Shown piece by piece: positions 17,839 to 29,011 of a stretch of 39,246 nucleotides of DNA. The translations under genes and the position numbers were made by a program. Origin of the DNA: Desulfuromonadales bacterium (GTDB taxonomy: Bacteria > Desulfobacterota > Desulfuromonadia > Geobacterales > Pseudopelobacteraceae). Where the stretch lies: assembly GCA_013349325.1 (NCBI GenBank), contig DUZX01000036.1, forward strand, positions 1-39,246, read 5' to 3'. The notes under the pieces were generated by a model. It did not search any database, had not been told where the DNA came from, and saw only the letters and a program-made list of their open reading frames with translations. The stretch's first letter is position 1. Each line of letters starts with the position of its first letter.

Positions 17839-19008
17839 TCATAATCCGGTCAGTGCCCTTTCCACCCAGGTGAAACCGATCCGTTCCTGTTCGAGGCGCA
17901 GATTGCTGCGGATGCGGTTGTCGCGCAGATCATCGTAGAGATCCCGTTCTTCCCGCGTCAGCCGGGGGAGATCGTGGCGGACCTGTTTATCCTCCGTGCC
18001 CCATTGTGTTTCAAACGCCAGCAGCGTGGCGCGATCCATCAGTAAAGACTCGACCTGTCCGAACCGCGAGCGGAGCTGATCGAGGATCGCTAAACCATGC
18101 GTATCGATATCGCCCCAGTAGTGAATCCGACAGCTGGTGAGCCAGTCAACTCCGCCCAACATTTCAAAGCCGTACCCGGCTCCAAAGAGTACCAGACTAT
18201 TTTTCATGCGGGGGAACGCTAAGAAATTGATCTCGTTTTCAGTGATGAAAACCTGTGAAACGGAGGGATCAAGGCGAGCGAAACTTTCAGCATCGAGGGT
18301 AATGTCCTGAACAGAGCCGTAGACCGGATCAGAAGCAGCATCAAGCAGACGAAACCGGATGCGGGCCGGTTTATCGCGAAAGCCGTAGCGTGCGGCAAAG
18401 CGGCTGGCTCCTGTTGCGCTAAAATCAACGGCATCCGGCGGCAGAACGATATCCAACAGCTCGGTCAGCACCGTGCGATGAGCTTCGATGAGCTTGCTGT
18501 GAACGCCGGGGATATCGACCTGACGCAGATAAACACCGGGGCGCGGATGTCGTTCAAGCCAGGCTACGATGTCCAGCAGGCAACTCCAGTCGTCATAAAG
18601 TTCCAGCGCCCGTAGCGGTCGTTTAGCCAGCCACTCCAGCAGGCGCGGCTGGCGCGTACGGGTCAGCTGAATCAGGGCCGTGAAGCGGTTGGCGAGGCGT
18701 TGCTTACCGATCAGTGCCAGCGCGTCTTCCTGCGTATCGATCCAGATTTCATGCGGAATGGTATTGGTCCCGAATACGCGGTGTCTAAACTCGCGCAGCT
18801 CAACCCGGCTGTGCGGCATGGCGCGTAGCTCACTGATCCAGCTGCGCACGTCGTCGAAACGGTCGCTCATTTCGACCGATGACGGTCCCTTGAGTAGCAG
18901 TCGGCGAGGAAAGAGCGTCTGGCCGTTTACCAGAGAGGCCAGCAGCTCCCCGCGCTCCCACAGTTTCTGCAGCTGTGCGCGCAGATCGCCCGGTCCGGTC
19001 CAGCTCAT
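17839..19008 (-). CDS. jetD: Wadjet nuclease subunit JetD
   Basis: A 389-residue protein with an N-terminal DUF3322-type region and a C-terminal DUF2220/Toprim-like domain. Toprim-type acidic residues are visible in FITENEIN (near 245) and [10 protein letters not shown] (near 295), the places expected for metal-dependent DNA cleavage. In Wadjet, JetD cuts plasmid DNA after the JetABC loop extruder has tested its size and topology. It overlaps jetC by ATGA, so it is made in step with it. Confidence 0.9.
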   Translation of the reverse strand: MSWTGPGDLRAQLQKLWERGELLASLVNGQTLFPRRLLLKGPSSVEMSDRFDDVRSWISELRAMPHSRVELREFRHRVFGTNTIPHEIWIDTQEDALALIGKQRLANRFTALIQLTRTRQPRLLEWLAKRPLRALELYDDWSCLLDIVAWLERHPRPGVYLRQVDIPGVHSKLIEAHRTVLTELLDIVLPPDAVDFSATGASRFAARYGFRDKPARIRFRLLDAASDPVYGSVQDITLDAESFARLDPSVSQVFITENEINFLAFPRMKNSLVLFGAGYGFEMLGGVDWLTSCRIHYWGDIDTHGLAILDQLRSRFGQVESLLMDRATLLAFETQWGTEDKQVRHDLPRLTREERDLYDDLRDNRIRSNLRLEQERIGFTWVERALTGL

Positions 19009-22000
19009 GCGGACGTTCTCGCCTTCTCGGCCCGGTATTCGGAGATGGTGAGATTGCGCAGCTTGGAGGCGCGCCCCTCCTCATTCTGAACAAAGCCGAC
19101 GCTGGAGACAAACGGTTCGATGATGTGGATTTTCTGTAGTGGGGTGACGATCAGCAGCTGCAGGTTGAGCTGTGCAAACAGTCGCAGGCCGTACTGGGCT
19201 GATTCGTCGGAACCGCGTCCGAAGGCCTCGTCAATTACGACGAAACGGAAGGATCGCGAGCGGATGGCTCCCCATTCCAGGCCGAATTGATAGGCCAGGC
19301 TGGCCGCCAGAATAGTGTAGGCCAGCTTTTCTTTTTGGCCCCCGGACTTGCCCCCCGAGTCGGAATAATGCTCATGTTCGCTGTCGTCCTCACGCCAGCG
19401 CTCGCTGGCGGCAAAGACGAACCAGGTGCGCACGTCAGTAACTTTGGCGCTCCAGCGGCGGTCCAGGTCGGATAACCCTTCGCGTCCGCGAAAGCGTTCG
19501 ATAATCTGCCGGACCTGCAGGAACTTGGCCTCTGAATACTGGTCATCATCCGAGCCGGTCAGTGCGCCTTCGGTGCAGGCGCGCAGCTCGCTCTGGAACG
19601 TGCGAATGTCAATGTCCGATGTGGCCTGCGCCTCCAGCGCTATGTAGCGACCGGGGTTGTAGTCGATCTGCACCAGTGACTCATTGATGTGCGCAATGCG
19701 ATCTTTGATCGTTTCACGCTCGCGTGCCAGCTGGGATTGGAAGTTGGCCACTTCGCGGATGGTATTCTCGTTCAGCAGCTCTTTGAAGCGCGCTTCAAAG
19801 CGGGGTAGGTCGTCAGCTTTCAGCCTGTCCAGCATATTCCGATATTCGGCAGCCGCTTCAATGGATACATCCACCTCCTGCGTGTCAAGCGGAAAGGCGA
19901 GGCAGTAGGCCCGCATGGCGTCGATAATCTTGTCGCGCAGGTGGTTGAGTTTTTTTAGCTCGGCGTCGATTCTGGCCTGTAGCCAGTCGCGCATTTCACG
20001 TTCACGACTATCGCAGGATTCGACCGTCAGGTGATGCTCCCCCAACGCCTCATCACGCAACGCATCGAGCCGCTCGAAATACACGGCATGGTGGATAAAC
20101 ATCACATCATCAATTATAGTTTGAACCGTTGAGCGGAGGCTTTCGGCATCGGTTTTTTTCTGCGCCGCTTTGGAACGTTTGTCCTGATGCTCTTCCAGTT
20201 TCCCCTCTGAAATCCTCAACGCCGATATAACGTCGCTCAATCGGGCGGTAAGCAGTTTCAGAACATCGGATGCGGCTTCCAGCTTTAGTTTTTCGTCCGT
20301 CAAGCGGGCTACTTCAGCCGCCGGTGAGCGCCAGTCAAGTTCCCTGAATTCGGTATATTCATCGAGTTTTGAGAAGGCCGTCAGCTGTTCTTTGATAACC
20401 TTCTGCCGGGCTAGCACGTCTGAAATCTGCCGGTCAAGATCAGCCAGACGCTGCTCAGAATGCCGCGCTGTAGCTTCCAGCGCGGCAATTTTTTCTGCGT
20501 TGGTCCAACCCAGGACATAGCGGCTGCGATCATCCAGGCGGTGGCGGTCATCTTTCTCGTGACGTTCGCCGGGGGCCTTGATCTGGCCATTGCGGGAGAT
20601 GGCGCGGGTTTCGCGGCGAAACTGCTCTGGTGTCAGACAGCAGGCGACATCGAAACGGTGTGCCAGTTCACGTTCCAGCCAGTCATAAAAGGGGGAATCG
20701 GGTTTGATGGCCAGCGTATGCACCAGGCTGTCTTTGTGCAGCTCGGCACGCTGCTGAGATGAGAGCTCGCCGCGCGAATTTTGACGTACGCGAAAGTAGA
20801 CCAGCCGCCCCTTGAGGTGCGTTTTATCAACCCACCCGGCCACCGCTGCATAGTGATCATCCGGGACCAGCAGCGATAAACCGAAATTTCGCAGCAGCCG
20901 TTCGGCGGCGCCCTGCCAATCACGTTGATCGTCGCGCACCTGTAACAGTTCGCCGGCAAAGGGCATCTCGGACTCCTGCAGCCCGAGCGCTGCACATAAC
21001 CTGGCTCGCATGGCCACCTGTTCGGCCGGTATGTTGCTGCGCCGGGCTTTGAGACTGCTGATTTCGGCCATCAGCCCGTCCAGTTCCTGTCTACCCTGGC
21101 GCAGGTTGACACCCTGTTCTGTCAGGTCGTTCTGCAGGCCGGCTTCCTGCTCGCGGGCCGCTTCGGCCTGCTGTAGGAACTGCTGCCGCTGCCGGAGAAA
21201 GGCGTCGGTATCCTCGCAACGGCTGCCGCCGACAAGCCCGGCCAGTTCGCTATAGCGTTCCGACTTGCGCTGACGTGATTGACGCTCCTGATTCATCTTA
21301 ATAATCTCGACCGCCAAGCGCTCCAGACGATCGCCGCCGTTTTCAGCGATGCTGCGCTTGAGTTCATCCTGCTCGTTCCGCTGGCTGTCACGGAGCTCAA
21401 CCAGGCGCGAGACATGTCCGTTCTGGCGTGTCCACTCCTCCGTCAGAGTCGCTATGCGCGTATTCAACAGTTCCATTTTCAGCCTGGCACCGTAGAAGCG
21501 CAGCGCCTCCCGGCTGGCACGCAGTCCGTCCGCCTGCGCCGAGAGTGCCGCATGCTTCTCTGTGTCGTTTACCAGCGGCTGTAGCAGTTCCACCTGGTGT
21601 TTGGCTTTCAGGACCGCTTCGTGAGCCCGGTTCAGATCATCAAAATGGCTGATCAAGGCGCTGATGCGGGTTGCTACATCGAAAGGTTCGAGCATGTGGC
21701 TGCGCACAAAATCGGTCAGATTACCGACCGACTTCAGCGAGACGGTTTGATGGAACAGGTCGAGAGCCTGTTCGTTTTCAATGCCGAAGCGCCGCCGGAA
21801 CCAGGCGCCATAGGGAGGGAAACTGTCAAAAATTTCTGCACCGGCTCCGCGCAATTTTTTACGCAGTCCGCCGATATCCGAACCGAAACGGGCGAAGTCG
21901 ACCGCAATGGTGAGCGCCTTCTCAGCCCCCACAAAAAAGCGGGCCGGCTGTTGTGCGGCATCTTTCATCCAGAATACCTGGGCCAGTGTCACCGTCTGCT

Positions 22001-22394
22001 GGTAGCCGGCGTTATGAAAAACGCCGAGTACTACCGAGTAGCTGTTGTTGTCGCGCAGTGCAACCGGTTTGGCACTGCCGCTCTGATCATTGCGTTCGGA
22101 TTTGTAGTGCCCGAGTACGTAGGAACGCAGCGTACGCTCCTTGTTGTCGGCACCAGCGGCTTTATTGTAGGCGATGCGCTGTACCGGAACCAGCAGTGTT
22201 GTGACTGCGTCTACCAGTGTCGATTTGCCTGATCCGATATCGCCGGTCAAAAGCGCGTTCTTGCCCCCCGCTTCAAGCGTCCAGACGCGACCATCAAACG
22301 TGCCCCAGTTGAACACCTCCAGGCGTTGCAACCGAAAGCCGGACAGCGCGTCATCAGCTGCAAAGTCAAGACTCATGGTTTGTGTATCATTCAT
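19005..22394 (-). CDS. jetC: Wadjet SMC-like ATPase JetC (MukB-like)
   Basis: An SMC-type ATPase of about 1129 residues. Walker A is GDIGSGKST at 51-59. Long coiled-coil arms flank a central hinge-like region. The C-terminal head has the signature [15 protein letters not shown] and Walker [12 protein letters not shown]. It forms the motor of the Wadjet condensin, extruding DNA loops. The start at 22394 is chosen over an upstream frame because the ATG overlaps jetB's end as ATGAATGA and has an AGGAG site nine bases before it. Confidence 0.93.
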   Translation of the reverse strand: MNDTQTMSLDFAADDALSGFRLQRLEVFNWGTFDGRVWTLEAGGKNALLTGDIGSGKSTLVDAVTTLLVPVQRIAYNKAAGADNKERTLRSYVLGHYKSERNDQSGSAKPVALRDNNSYSVVLGVFHNAGYQQTVTLAQVFWMKDAAQQPARFFVGAEKALTIAVDFARFGSDIGGLRKKLRGAGAEIFDSFPPYGAWFRRRFGIENEQALDLFHQTVSLKSVGNLTDFVRSHMLEPFDVATRISALISHFDDLNRAHEAVLKAKHQVELLQPLVNDTEKHAALSAQADGLRASREALRFYGARLKMELLNTRIATLTEEWTRQNGHVSRLVELRDSQRNEQDELKRSIAENGGDRLERLAVEIIKMNQERQSRQRKSERYSELAGLVGGSRCEDTDAFLRQRQQFLQQAEAAREQEAGLQNDLTEQGVNLRQGRQELDGLMAEISSLKARRSNIPAEQVAMRARLCAALGLQESEMPFAGELLQVRDDQRDWQGAAERLLRNFGLSLLVPDDHYAAVAGWVDKTHLKGRLVYFRVRQNSRGELSSQQRAELHKDSLVHTLAIKPDSPFYDWLERELAHRFDVACCLTPEQFRRETRAISRNGQIKAPGERHEKDDRHRLDDRSRYVLGWTNAEKIAALEATARHSEQRLADLDRQISDVLARQKVIKEQLTAFSKLDEYTEFRELDWRSPAAEVARLTDEKLKLEAASDVLKLLTARLSDVISALRISEGKLEEHQDKRSKAAQKKTDAESLRSTVQTIIDDVMFIHHAVYFERLDALRDEALGEHHLTVESCDSREREMRDWLQARIDAELKKLNHLRDKIIDAMRAYCLAFPLDTQEVDVSIEAAAEYRNMLDRLKADDLPRFEARFKELLNENTIREVANFQSQLARERETIKDRIAHINESLVQIDYNPGRYIALEAQATSDIDIRTFQSELRACTEGALTGSDDDQYSEAKFLQVRQIIERFRGREGLSDLDRRWSAKVTDVRTWFVFAASERWREDDSEHEHYSDSGGKSGGQKEKLAYTILAASLAYQFGLEWGAIRSRSFRFVVIDEAFGRGSDESAQYGLRLFAQLNLQLLIVTPLQKIHIIEPFVSSVGFVQNEEGRASKLRNLTISEYRAEKARTSA

Positions 22395-23025
22395 CGGCTG
22401 CAGCTCCTGATGCCATACCGGCGTGCATCTGGTACGCGGCCAGGCGGGTGTCAAACTCAGCCAGCCACTGTGCGTCAACAAAGGCTTTCAGGATGCGGCG
22501 CACTTCGAAGGTCGTCATCTGGTGCGCCGATGTCGCTTTCAGGCGGCGCAGAAATCCCAGCTCGACAATTTTTGAGAGATGGCTTTCGATCTGGTCGATC
22601 AGTTTGGCCTCGTTGCTGCTCTCCGGCAGAAAGACCCGCACCAGTTCGACGATATCGTCGCGTGACAGAATCAGTCGCGCATCCCCGCCGCTGGCATCGA
22701 ACTCGGCCAGTTTCTTGCGTAAGAGTGCCAACAGCAGGCTGACCGGAAACGAGAGTGGTCGCCGCGCAACCAGACGCGGGAGTTTGGGAGCATCGTTGTT
22801 TTCCGTCTCGGTGCATGAACGCAGGAAGGCATACCCCTCGGCCTCATCCAGCACCAGCTCCAGTCCCAGGACGGCGACATAGTCGCGTACCCGCGGCTGC
22901 AGGCTCAGCAGCCCATTCCAGAGTCCGGCATCCGTCTCCTGATAGATAACCCCCTTTAAAAGCGGCACTACCAAGGCCGAAAGATCGTACTGCGGCGTTT
23001 CTTGTGTATGTGTTTCTGTTGACAT
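22387..23025 (-). CDS. jetB: Wadjet KITE-like subunit JetB
   Basis: A 212-residue DUF4194-type protein, the winged-helix MukE-like subunit that binds the JetA kleisin. The recognisable stretch is the middle part with [18 protein letters not shown] followed by the 'LGFLRRLK' winged-helix turn. A GAGG ribosome site lies five bases before the ATG, 14 bases after the jetA stop. Family-level recognition relies on the neighbours as much as on the sequence itself. Confidence 0.88.
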   Translation of the reverse strand: MSTETHTQETPQYDLSALVVPLLKGVIYQETDAGLWNGLLSLQPRVRDYVAVLGLELVLDEAEGYAFLRSCTETENNDAPKLPRLVARRPLSFPVSLLLALLRKKLAEFDASGGDARLILSRDDIVELVRVFLPESSNEAKLIDQIESHLSKIVELGFLRRLKATSAHQMTTFEVRRILKAFVDAQWLAEFDTRLAAYQMHAGMASGAAADE

Positions 23026-23039
23026 CAGGACCTCACAAA

Positions 23040-24500
23040 CTACTTCACAAAAATGACGCGCGGCAGTCGTGCCTGGCGGGAGCGTTCGCGGCCGTCCAGA
23101 TCAGATGTTTGCCACACGATAACATCGGTCGTATCTTCATCCACCATGCTTTTGAAGGTGCCGTCCGCCAGCTGCAGATAGGCCACCAGTTCGGCCAGGC
23201 CATGCTGCAGCGGCTGCAGTTCGCACACTTCGCGCAGCGTGATCTGGGAACGATCCTGTAGGGAGTGGCGGATGTGATGCGCCATGCGGGCCCGGTCGAT
23301 CACCACCTGTGAGTAGAGTGCCGAGGCATCCACGGTGTCATCGCCGGACTCCAGCAGAGCGGTGCTGATTACGGCGGTCATTGCCGGCGTATGCAGTGGT
23401 CGCTCCATCGGCAGTTCTATGTCAGCAGAGGTTTCAGCGATGGTCATGGCCACACCCGCTGTCGCCGCCGGATTCTCGCGCAGCGCCAGCACCCTGGCTT
23501 CGATGCTGTGCAGGATATCCATGATACGCCGGTTTTCGAGCCAGGCCTGATCATCCAGAAAACGGCGCAGCTGCAGCGAGAGTTGCGCTACGGTGCGCTG
23601 GGTGTGTTCACCCGCTTCCAGCCAGTCATAATGTACGCGCCGTGTGCGGCTGTCCGGCTTGAGTTCGATGATCGGCGGGAGGGCCAGAACCCGCTGTAGC
23701 AATGTCGTCAGCTCTTCCTGGCGGCTGCTCGACATCAGAAAATCCCAGAAGGCGCGGAAGCTGCGACCCTGATCGGAATCGGCGATGGCATCGCGCTCAC
23801 CCATTATTTCTTCCAGCAGGGTGCCCTTGGCGCCATCCCACAGTGCAATCCGTTCTCGCACGCGCCGGTCCAGGCCTCGAAAATTATGTTCAACTTCACG
23901 AAAGTCGGTCAGCAGTTCGCGGGCCATACTGATGAACTGCTGGAAGCGGTCGCGCAGAGCGGTGTCATCCAGCAGCGGCAGATCACCACCTTCAATACGG
24001 GCGATTTCAGCATCGATATCAGCGCGCCGCCTGTTCAGCTCTGCGATGCGAGTCTGCGGGTCGCGCTCACTCCCCTCACTCATCTGTTTCAGCAGCTCAA
24101 AGAGCGTCAGCAGACGTGATTCGGTGCCGACAAAGCTGCGCTCAGCCAGCGTTGCCAGCCAGGCGATGGCTTTTTCGGTGGCCGGAGTCAAGTCAAAACA
24201 GGGTTCATCCGACCCCTGACGGTAGAACTTGCGCAGCCAGCCCCGTTCGGCCGCTGCCCAGTCGTTGAGGTACTGGATTGCTGGTTTGGGAAAGGCATCC
24301 GCCCCCAGTTGCTGACGCAGTGCAAACAGTTCGTCTTCCAGCGACTCGGCCAGGTCTGCCTGCGCCATCACCCGCTGATTGGGCCCGATGAACACGCGCT
24401 GCAGAAAGCTTGCGATCAAGGCGGCATGATCAGAACGCAGCAGGCGCCAGGCCGGATGGCTCTGGCGCAGCAGCTCAAGAGTGGTGTAATCGAGGCTCAC
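23040..24500 (-). CDS. jetA: Wadjet kleisin-like subunit JetA
   Basis: A 486-residue DUF3375-type protein, the MukF-like kleisin that bridges the JetC heads. Typical features are the N-terminal 'LELLRQSHPAWRLL', a helical middle with 'NRRRADIDAEIARIEGG', and a C-terminal domain ending in IVWQTSDLDGRERSR. The start codon is GTG with no strong ribosome site, so expression may be low. It is first in the operon; the promoter must be in the 96 bases before it or in read-through from mutS. Confidence 0.9.
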   Translation of the reverse strand: MSLDYTTLELLRQSHPAWRLLRSDHAALIASFLQRVFIGPNQRVMAQADLAESLEDELFALRQQLGADAFPKPAIQYLNDWAAAERGWLRKFYRQGSDEPCFDLTPATEKAIAWLATLAERSFVGTESRLLTLFELLKQMSEGSERDPQTRIAELNRRRADIDAEIARIEGGDLPLLDDTALRDRFQQFISMARELLTDFREVEHNFRGLDRRVRERIALWDGAKGTLLEEIMGERDAIADSDQGRSFRAFWDFLMSSSRQEELTTLLQRVLALPPIIELKPDSRTRRVHYDWLEAGEHTQRTVAQLSLQLRRFLDDQAWLENRRIMDILHSIEARVLALRENPAATAGVAMTIAETSADIELPMERPLHTPAMTAVISTALLESGDDTVDASALYSQVVIDRARMAHHIRHSLQDRSQITLREVCELQPLQHGLAELVAYLQLADGTFKSMVDEDTTDVIVWQTSDLDGRERSRQARLPRVIFVK

Positions 24501-24570
24501 GGTGGTTTGTTACTCCGGGATGTGTGGGAGTGTGCGGCATGTCTTACTTTTTTTGTTATCTCTTCGAAGG

Positions 24571-24607
24571 GGATGGTTTGTTTTGAACGTATGAAATCAA
24601 ACCATCC
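24571..24607. repeat. Hairpin across the mutS 3' end
   Basis: GGATGGTTTG (24571-24580) is perfectly inverted at 24598-24607, with a 17-base loop; the right arm includes the mutS stop codon. There is no T-run on the minus strand, so it is more likely an mRNA 3'-end structure than a strong terminator, leaving read-through from mutS into the jet genes possible. Confidence 0.55.
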
Positions 24608-27209
24608 GCTTTAACTCATCCAGCAGATTAAGTGCCTCCAGCGGGGTCAGTGTGGCGATGATAAGTTTCTTCAGGCGTAGACGCAGCTGGTCTTCGCTGT
24701 TTTCAAACAGGGAAAACTGGCGCTGTTCCGCTTTGGGCGGGCTTTTACGGCTCTTGGCAAGGCGCGGTGCCCCCTCCTCAAACTCTCCACTTTCCAGGTT
24801 ATGCAAAATTTCCTTGGCGCGTTCGACGACATCTGCCGGCATACCGGCCAGACGGGCCACCTGGATGCCGTAGGAGTGCGAAGCGCCACCCGGTATGATC
24901 GTGCGCAGGAATATGACCTGATCGTTCCATTCCCTGACCGCTACTGTGTAGTTCTTAATCCGCTCACGGGTTGTGGCCAGTTCGGTCAGCTCGTGATAAT
25001 GCGTGGCAAAAAGCGTCCGGGCCCGGCAGGTGGGGATGTCATGGATGTGTTCAGCCACCGCCCAGGCGATCGATACACCATCGAAGGTCGAGGTGCCACG
25101 CCCGATTTCGTCCATGACAATCAGGCTGCGTGGTGTAGCGTTCTTGAGGATACTGGCCGCCTCCATCATCTCCAGCATGAACGTGGACTGGCCGCGTGCC
25201 AGGTTGTCACCGGCGCCGACCCGCGTAAAGATGCGATCGGCAATACCGATCCGGGCAGCAGTTGCCGGGACAAAGCTGCCGACCTGCGCCATCAGGCAGA
25301 TCAGCGCCACCTGCCGCATATAGGTCGATTTACCGGCCATATTGGGGCCGGTGATCATCAGGAGCTGATTGTCGTTGCCATCCAGAAGGGTGTCGTTGGG
25401 GACGAATCGTTCTCCCAGGTTCATCGCTTCGATGACCGGATGGCGCCCCTCGCTGATCTGGATGACGTCCGACTCGTCAACCAGCGGCTTGCAGTAGTTG
25501 CGCTCTCCGGCTACGATCGCCAGTGAGATCAGGACATCCAGGTTGGCCAGGCCGTCGGCACAGCGCGTGATGCGGACCGCTTCTCCTGCGATCCGTTCGC
25601 GGATCTGCTGAAAGAGGGTGTACTCCAGTTCACAGATACGGTCTTCGGCCCCCAAAACCTTCTCTTCGTACTCTTTCAATTCCGGGGTCACATAGCGTTC
25701 GGCGTTGGCCAGCGTCTGGCGGCGGATATAATCGTCCGGAACGGCAGCAAGGTTGCTCTTGGTGACTTCGATCGAGTAGCCGAAGACGCGGTTATAACGG
25801 ATTTTGAGGGTCGAGATGCCGGTGCGGGTCCGTTCCTGGGCTTCCAGGCGGTCGATGTAACCTTTGCCCTGGCTGCTGATGGCGCGCAGATCATCCAGCT
25901 CGGGATTGAATCCGGGAGCGATGATGCCCCCTTCGCGCAGTGAGAAGGGGGGGGTGTCGATGATGCCGTCTGAGATCAACTGGCGCAGATCAACCAGCGG
26001 ATCAATATCGCTCGACAGATCGGCCAGTAGCGGCGTTTGCAGGGTAGTCAGGCACTCCAGAAGCGCGGGCAGGTGGATCAGCGAATCGTGCAGGGCCCGC
26101 AGGTCGCGACCTCCGGCGCTGGCCATGCCGATGCGCCCGTTCAGTCGTTCCAGGTCGGCGATATGTTTAAATCCGGTGTATAAAGCATCACGCAGAGCAG
26201 GATTTTCGAGCAGTTCCTCAACCGCGTCCAACCGCTGTCGGATCGCCTCCATTTTTACCAGCGGATACCCCAGCCACTGCTTCAGACGGCGGGCACCCAT
26301 AGCGGTGCCGGTCCGGTCAAGGCAGCCCAGCAGCGATCCGCTGCGCTTCCCTTCGGCCATACTTTCGGTAATCTCAAGATTGCGGCGCGTGGCCGGGTCG
26401 AGGGTCAGATGCTGGCTGCGCTGGTAGACCTGCAGGTCGCGGATGTGCGGCAGCGCGGCTTTGCGATTTTCACGCAGATAATACAGCGCGGCAGCCGCAG
26501 CCAGCAGGGCGGTTGGTGATGCTTCCAGGCCGAGCGCGTCGGCCGAGGCGGCACCGAAATGTCCGCAGAGCAGTGTGGTGGCGTACTGACGGTCATAGAC
26601 CCAGGCCGGTGCCCGTGAAACGATCCTGGCGGTCAGAAACGAGCGCACATCGGGTGACAGGTTCTTCAGGTCACGATCATCCACCAGCAGAACCTCGCGC
26701 GGGTTGACAGCTACCGCTTCGGCCAATGCCGCTGCACTATTTTCCAACTGCGTGGCGCGGAACTCGCCGGTGGAGACATCCAGCCAGGCGCAGCCCCACC
26801 TACCGTCGGCAGTTTCATGCAGCGACAGCAGAAAGTTGTTTTCGTTCGGCGAGAGGCTCTCGCTCTCGATCAGAAGGCCGGGGGTCACCACGCGGACCAC
26901 TTCGCGCCGGACGATGCCTTTGATCTGCTTCGGATCTTCGACCTGCTCGCAGACCGCCACCTTGTGACCGGCTTCAATCAGTTTGGCAATATACGGTGAG
27001 ACCGAATGGAAGGGCACGCCGCAAAAGGGGATTTCATCGCCGCTCCCCTTGTTACGTGAGGTCAGTGCGATATCCAGAATCCGTGACGACAGCAGAGCAT
27101 CATCCAGAAACATCTCGTAAAAATCCCCCATGCGAAACATGAGTATCGCATCGGGATAGCCTGACTTGATCTCCAGATACTGCCGCATCATCGGTGTCTG
27201 TTCAGCCAT
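24597..27209 (-). CDS. mutS: DNA mismatch repair protein MutS
   Basis: At 870 residues this is a full-length MutS. The mismatch-reading Phe and Glu are in GDFYEMF (Phe30, Glu32). Further motifs are the ATPase Walker [11 protein letters not shown] near residue 620, Walker [17 protein letters not shown], and the final dimer helix region. It recognises mispairs and recruits MutL, which is not in the window. It is the first gene of the minus-strand run after the tRNA region. Confidence 0.96.
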   Translation of the reverse strand: MAEQTPMMRQYLEIKSGYPDAILMFRMGDFYEMFLDDALLSSRILDIALTSRNKGSGDEIPFCGVPFHSVSPYIAKLIEAGHKVAVCEQVEDPKQIKGIVRREVVRVVTPGLLIESESLSPNENNFLLSLHETADGRWGCAWLDVSTGEFRATQLENSAAALAEAVAVNPREVLLVDDRDLKNLSPDVRSFLTARIVSRAPAWVYDRQYATTLLCGHFGAASADALGLEASPTALLAAAAALYYLRENRKAALPHIRDLQVYQRSQHLTLDPATRRNLEITESMAEGKRSGSLLGCLDRTGTAMGARRLKQWLGYPLVKMEAIRQRLDAVEELLENPALRDALYTGFKHIADLERLNGRIGMASAGGRDLRALHDSLIHLPALLECLTTLQTPLLADLSSDIDPLVDLRQLISDGIIDTPPFSLREGGIIAPGFNPELDDLRAISSQGKGYIDRLEAQERTRTGISTLKIRYNRVFGYSIEVTKSNLAAVPDDYIRRQTLANAERYVTPELKEYEEKVLGAEDRICELEYTLFQQIRERIAGEAVRITRCADGLANLDVLISLAIVAGERNYCKPLVDESDVIQISEGRHPVIEAMNLGERFVPNDTLLDGNDNQLLMITGPNMAGKSTYMRQVALICLMAQVGSFVPATAARIGIADRIFTRVGAGDNLARGQSTFMLEMMEAASILKNATPRSLIVMDEIGRGTSTFDGVSIAWAVAEHIHDIPTCRARTLFATHYHELTELATTRERIKNYTVAVREWNDQVIFLRTIIPGGASHSYGIQVARLAGMPADVVERAKEILHNLESGEFEEGAPRLAKSRKSPPKAEQRQFSLFENSEDQLRLRLKKLIIATLTPLEALNLLDELKRMV

Positions 27210-27331
27210 GCAGGTATGCCTTTCGTTTGTTGAAATCGGTGCTTGGTTTTAACACAACGTGCTGCAAAAATATATGGAAGTACCGTCGCATTAATTTGAC
27301 GGCTTTATGCAGGTGTCCTGTCCACATCGCG

Positions 27332-27628
27332 TCAGTGTGGCAGCGCAAGAGACATCCAGTCTGTCATGTCGGGCACTTTGGAGAATCCGAGCGATTCATA
27401 GAGGGGATAGAGCTTGTCTGAAGCTGTTTCAAGGACAATAGAGTTGATGGGGAGAAACTGATTGGTCTCAAGTGCCTGCGAAATGACGTGGCCCAACCGA
27501 TATTCCGAAGCAAGCCTTCCATCAAGTTCCGCAATCTGCTGCTCTTTATACTTTTGCTGGTTCGGAACGGTGGGAATAACCCCAGCGTGGTAAAAATGTA
27601 CCCGGCGCAAGGCAGGCGCTTTTGACAA
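27332..27628 (-). pseudogene. GNAT-like C-terminal fragment
   Basis: The open frame (98 codons, TTG start, no ribosome site) ends with 'IVLETASDKLYPLYESLGF', the acetyl-CoA-fold end of GNAT acetyltransferases, but the N-terminal strands and the P-loop-like motif A (Q/RxxGxG/A) are missing. About half of a typical ~150-residue GNAT domain is absent. The most likely reading is a truncated remnant. A short independent protein cannot be excluded. Confidence 0.45.
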
Positions 27629-28024
27629 GCGTTATTTTAACAGGCGCGATTCGCGCTTGAGTCGGGATTGTTTCTGGCCGCGATTTTGGTTACCCACTCT
27701 GCTGTCTCATAATCGCGTTGAGGTGTTACAGCATTTTAAAAAAATTCCAACGCTCTTTTAGGCAGTCTGTTCGTGAGTGGCGCGCCGACAACGTATCGTT
27801 TCTACTGCGTTTTTTTCTGTGCAGTTTTCATGGGGTCATGCTACCTCATCGAGAAATATTTTTCAAGTATCATGGTGTACTGAAAAAGAAATCCATCTTC
27901 TTACCTTGACTCTCCCCGCACAACCTTCCGTCTTGATCGGTTCTGACAAGTTGAAGGGAAGTATGTACGGAAAAATTACAGGATAAGTCAGTTACATTAC
28001 AGTATACATTACAATACCGGAAAA
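27629..28024. other. Gene-free AT-rich stretch before the tRNA
   Basis: About 400 bases with no convincing gene. It contains a short GC palindrome (GCGCGATTCGCGC near 27644), a directly repeated ACATTAC motif near 27993-28008, and unrelated AT-rich sequence. The small open frames on the plus strand lack ribosome sites and protein-like composition. It appears to be degraded DNA between mutS and the tRNA. Confidence 0.5.
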
Positions 28025-28062
28025 GACACAAAAAAGGGCTTACGTAATTTACGTAAGCCCTT
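28025..28062 (-). terminator. Intrinsic terminator of the tRNA-fMet gene
   Basis: AAGGGCTTACGT (28034-28045) and ACGTAAGCCCTT (28051-28062) make a perfect 12-base stem with a five-base loop. On the minus strand it is followed directly by TTTT. It starts eight bases after the tRNA 3' end. Confidence 0.93.
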
Positions 28063-28070
28063 GAATTATT

Positions 28071-28147
<77 letters not shown>

Positions 28148-28164
28148 ACATGAAATGAATTCCA

Positions 28165-28193
28165 TCTATAAGCCATCCAGATAAAACTGTCAA
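28165..28193 (-). promoter_or_regulatory. Sigma-70 promoter of tRNA-fMet
   Basis: Read on the minus strand: TTGACA (28193-28188), a 17-base spacer, then TATAGA (28170-28165), nearly ideal, with the tRNA starting 17 bases beyond the -10. Confidence 0.9.
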
Positions 28194-28534
28194 TACATAT
28201 TTTTTGCTTTACTATGAGTTCAACTGCAATTCATTGTAAAATTAAGCTGTTGGACGGCAATTTATTTTTGAGCTTCAACTGACCGCTAATCGCTTAATTT
28301 CGTCGGGCTCATCTACCAAGCGGTACTTTAGCACATTAATTTAGCAAATCTGCGTCAAAATCTGCGTCACGTTTTTTCTAAAAGTTGTCCAGTATTACAG
28401 CTGCATGTGCAAGTTTATTTGGTAAAAGGTGAGCATAAATCATCGTAGTATTTACACCTCTCGAATAGTTTGCGGTATCAGTACGATCAAAAATCGCGGC
28501 CATCTAATTATTGCGAACATGCGAGCTGAAGGCA
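28194..28534. other. Gene-free stretch with a 13-base copy of the tRNA
   Basis: No gene is visible in about 340 AT-rich bases. TCGTCGGGCTCAT at 28300-28312 is identical, in inverted orientation, to the D-stem/anticodon part of the neighbouring tRNA-fMet (28111-28123). ATCTGCGTCA also occurs twice in a row nearby (about 28349-28369). These may be leftovers of an integration event at the tRNA. Confidence 0.45.
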
Positions 28535-28930
28535 TCATAGAACGCATTGTACCCCGAGACCTTTCCTGGCAGGTGCAATACATCCGTTGCAAGATACACA
28601 GAGAGAAGGTTTTGTGTCGCCGGCCTTCCAGCGCCCTACCAAGTTCGGTTCACAAATGAGGGGGCGGCACAGAGATATGAAGTCGGCGATGCCATCACGC
28701 ACGATACTTTCAATTGTCTCCAGGGTTCTGATTCCGCCCACCAGTAATAGTGGGATTCCGATTCTTTGCTTATAACGTGCGGCAGCTTCGCGGTAGTGGT
28801 TGCCAGCAGGAGGGAGGGTAACGTGTTGATAAACTCCATACGATTTGATGATCTGGAGGCACGATTCCCCTGCGTTATTGGTGCCATAATAGCGGCTGGA
28901 AGCAGATAATTGGCAGCCTTGAACTGCGCT
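28535..28930 (-). pseudogene. 3' remnant of an Old Yellow Enzyme-type NADH:flavin oxidoreductase
   Basis: The last ~90 codons encode a clear OYE C-terminus: 'IPLLLVGGIRTLETIESIV', 'ADFISLCRPLICEPNLVGRW' and a Cys cluster 'CVSCNGC', i.e. the FMN-phosphate strand and following helix. The N-terminal ~270 residues of the family are missing; the open frame instead runs backwards through the tetR promoter, which is not OYE-like. Divergent OYE and TetR genes is the classic nemA/nemR arrangement, so an enzyme gene was probably lost here. The exact 5' boundary of the homology is approximate. Confidence 0.7.
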
Positions 28931-28975
28931 GCGGCTTTTTCTGCCGTAAAGATTATTTGCAAGAGAAAATATCGC

Positions 28976-29004
28976 TTGACACATTAGACTGATCAGTCTA
29001 ATAA
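28976..29004 (+). promoter_or_regulatory. tetR promoter with 18-base palindromic operator
   Basis: TTGACA (28976-28981), 17-base spacer, TAATAA (28999-29004). The perfect palindrome TTAGACTGATCAGTCTAA (28984-29001) fills the spacer, the arrangement of autorepression by a TetR. The predicted start of transcription falls at or next to the ATG (29012), so the mRNA is probably leaderless. Confidence 0.8.
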
Positions 29005-29011
29005 TAAAACC

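Noticed and set aside
27629..27760. Possible integron attC site after the GNAT-like fragment
   Set aside because: GNAT fragments are common in cassettes, but no paired RYYYAAC/GTTRRRY core sites with inner inverted boxes could be found.
27718..27909. 63-codon plus-strand open frame in the AT-rich gap
   Set aside because: No ribosome site, low-complexity composition and no similarity to a known protein type.
28429..28659. 76-codon plus-strand open frame opposite the OYE remnant
   Set aside because: It overlaps the recognisable OYE C-terminus in antisense and shows no motifs.
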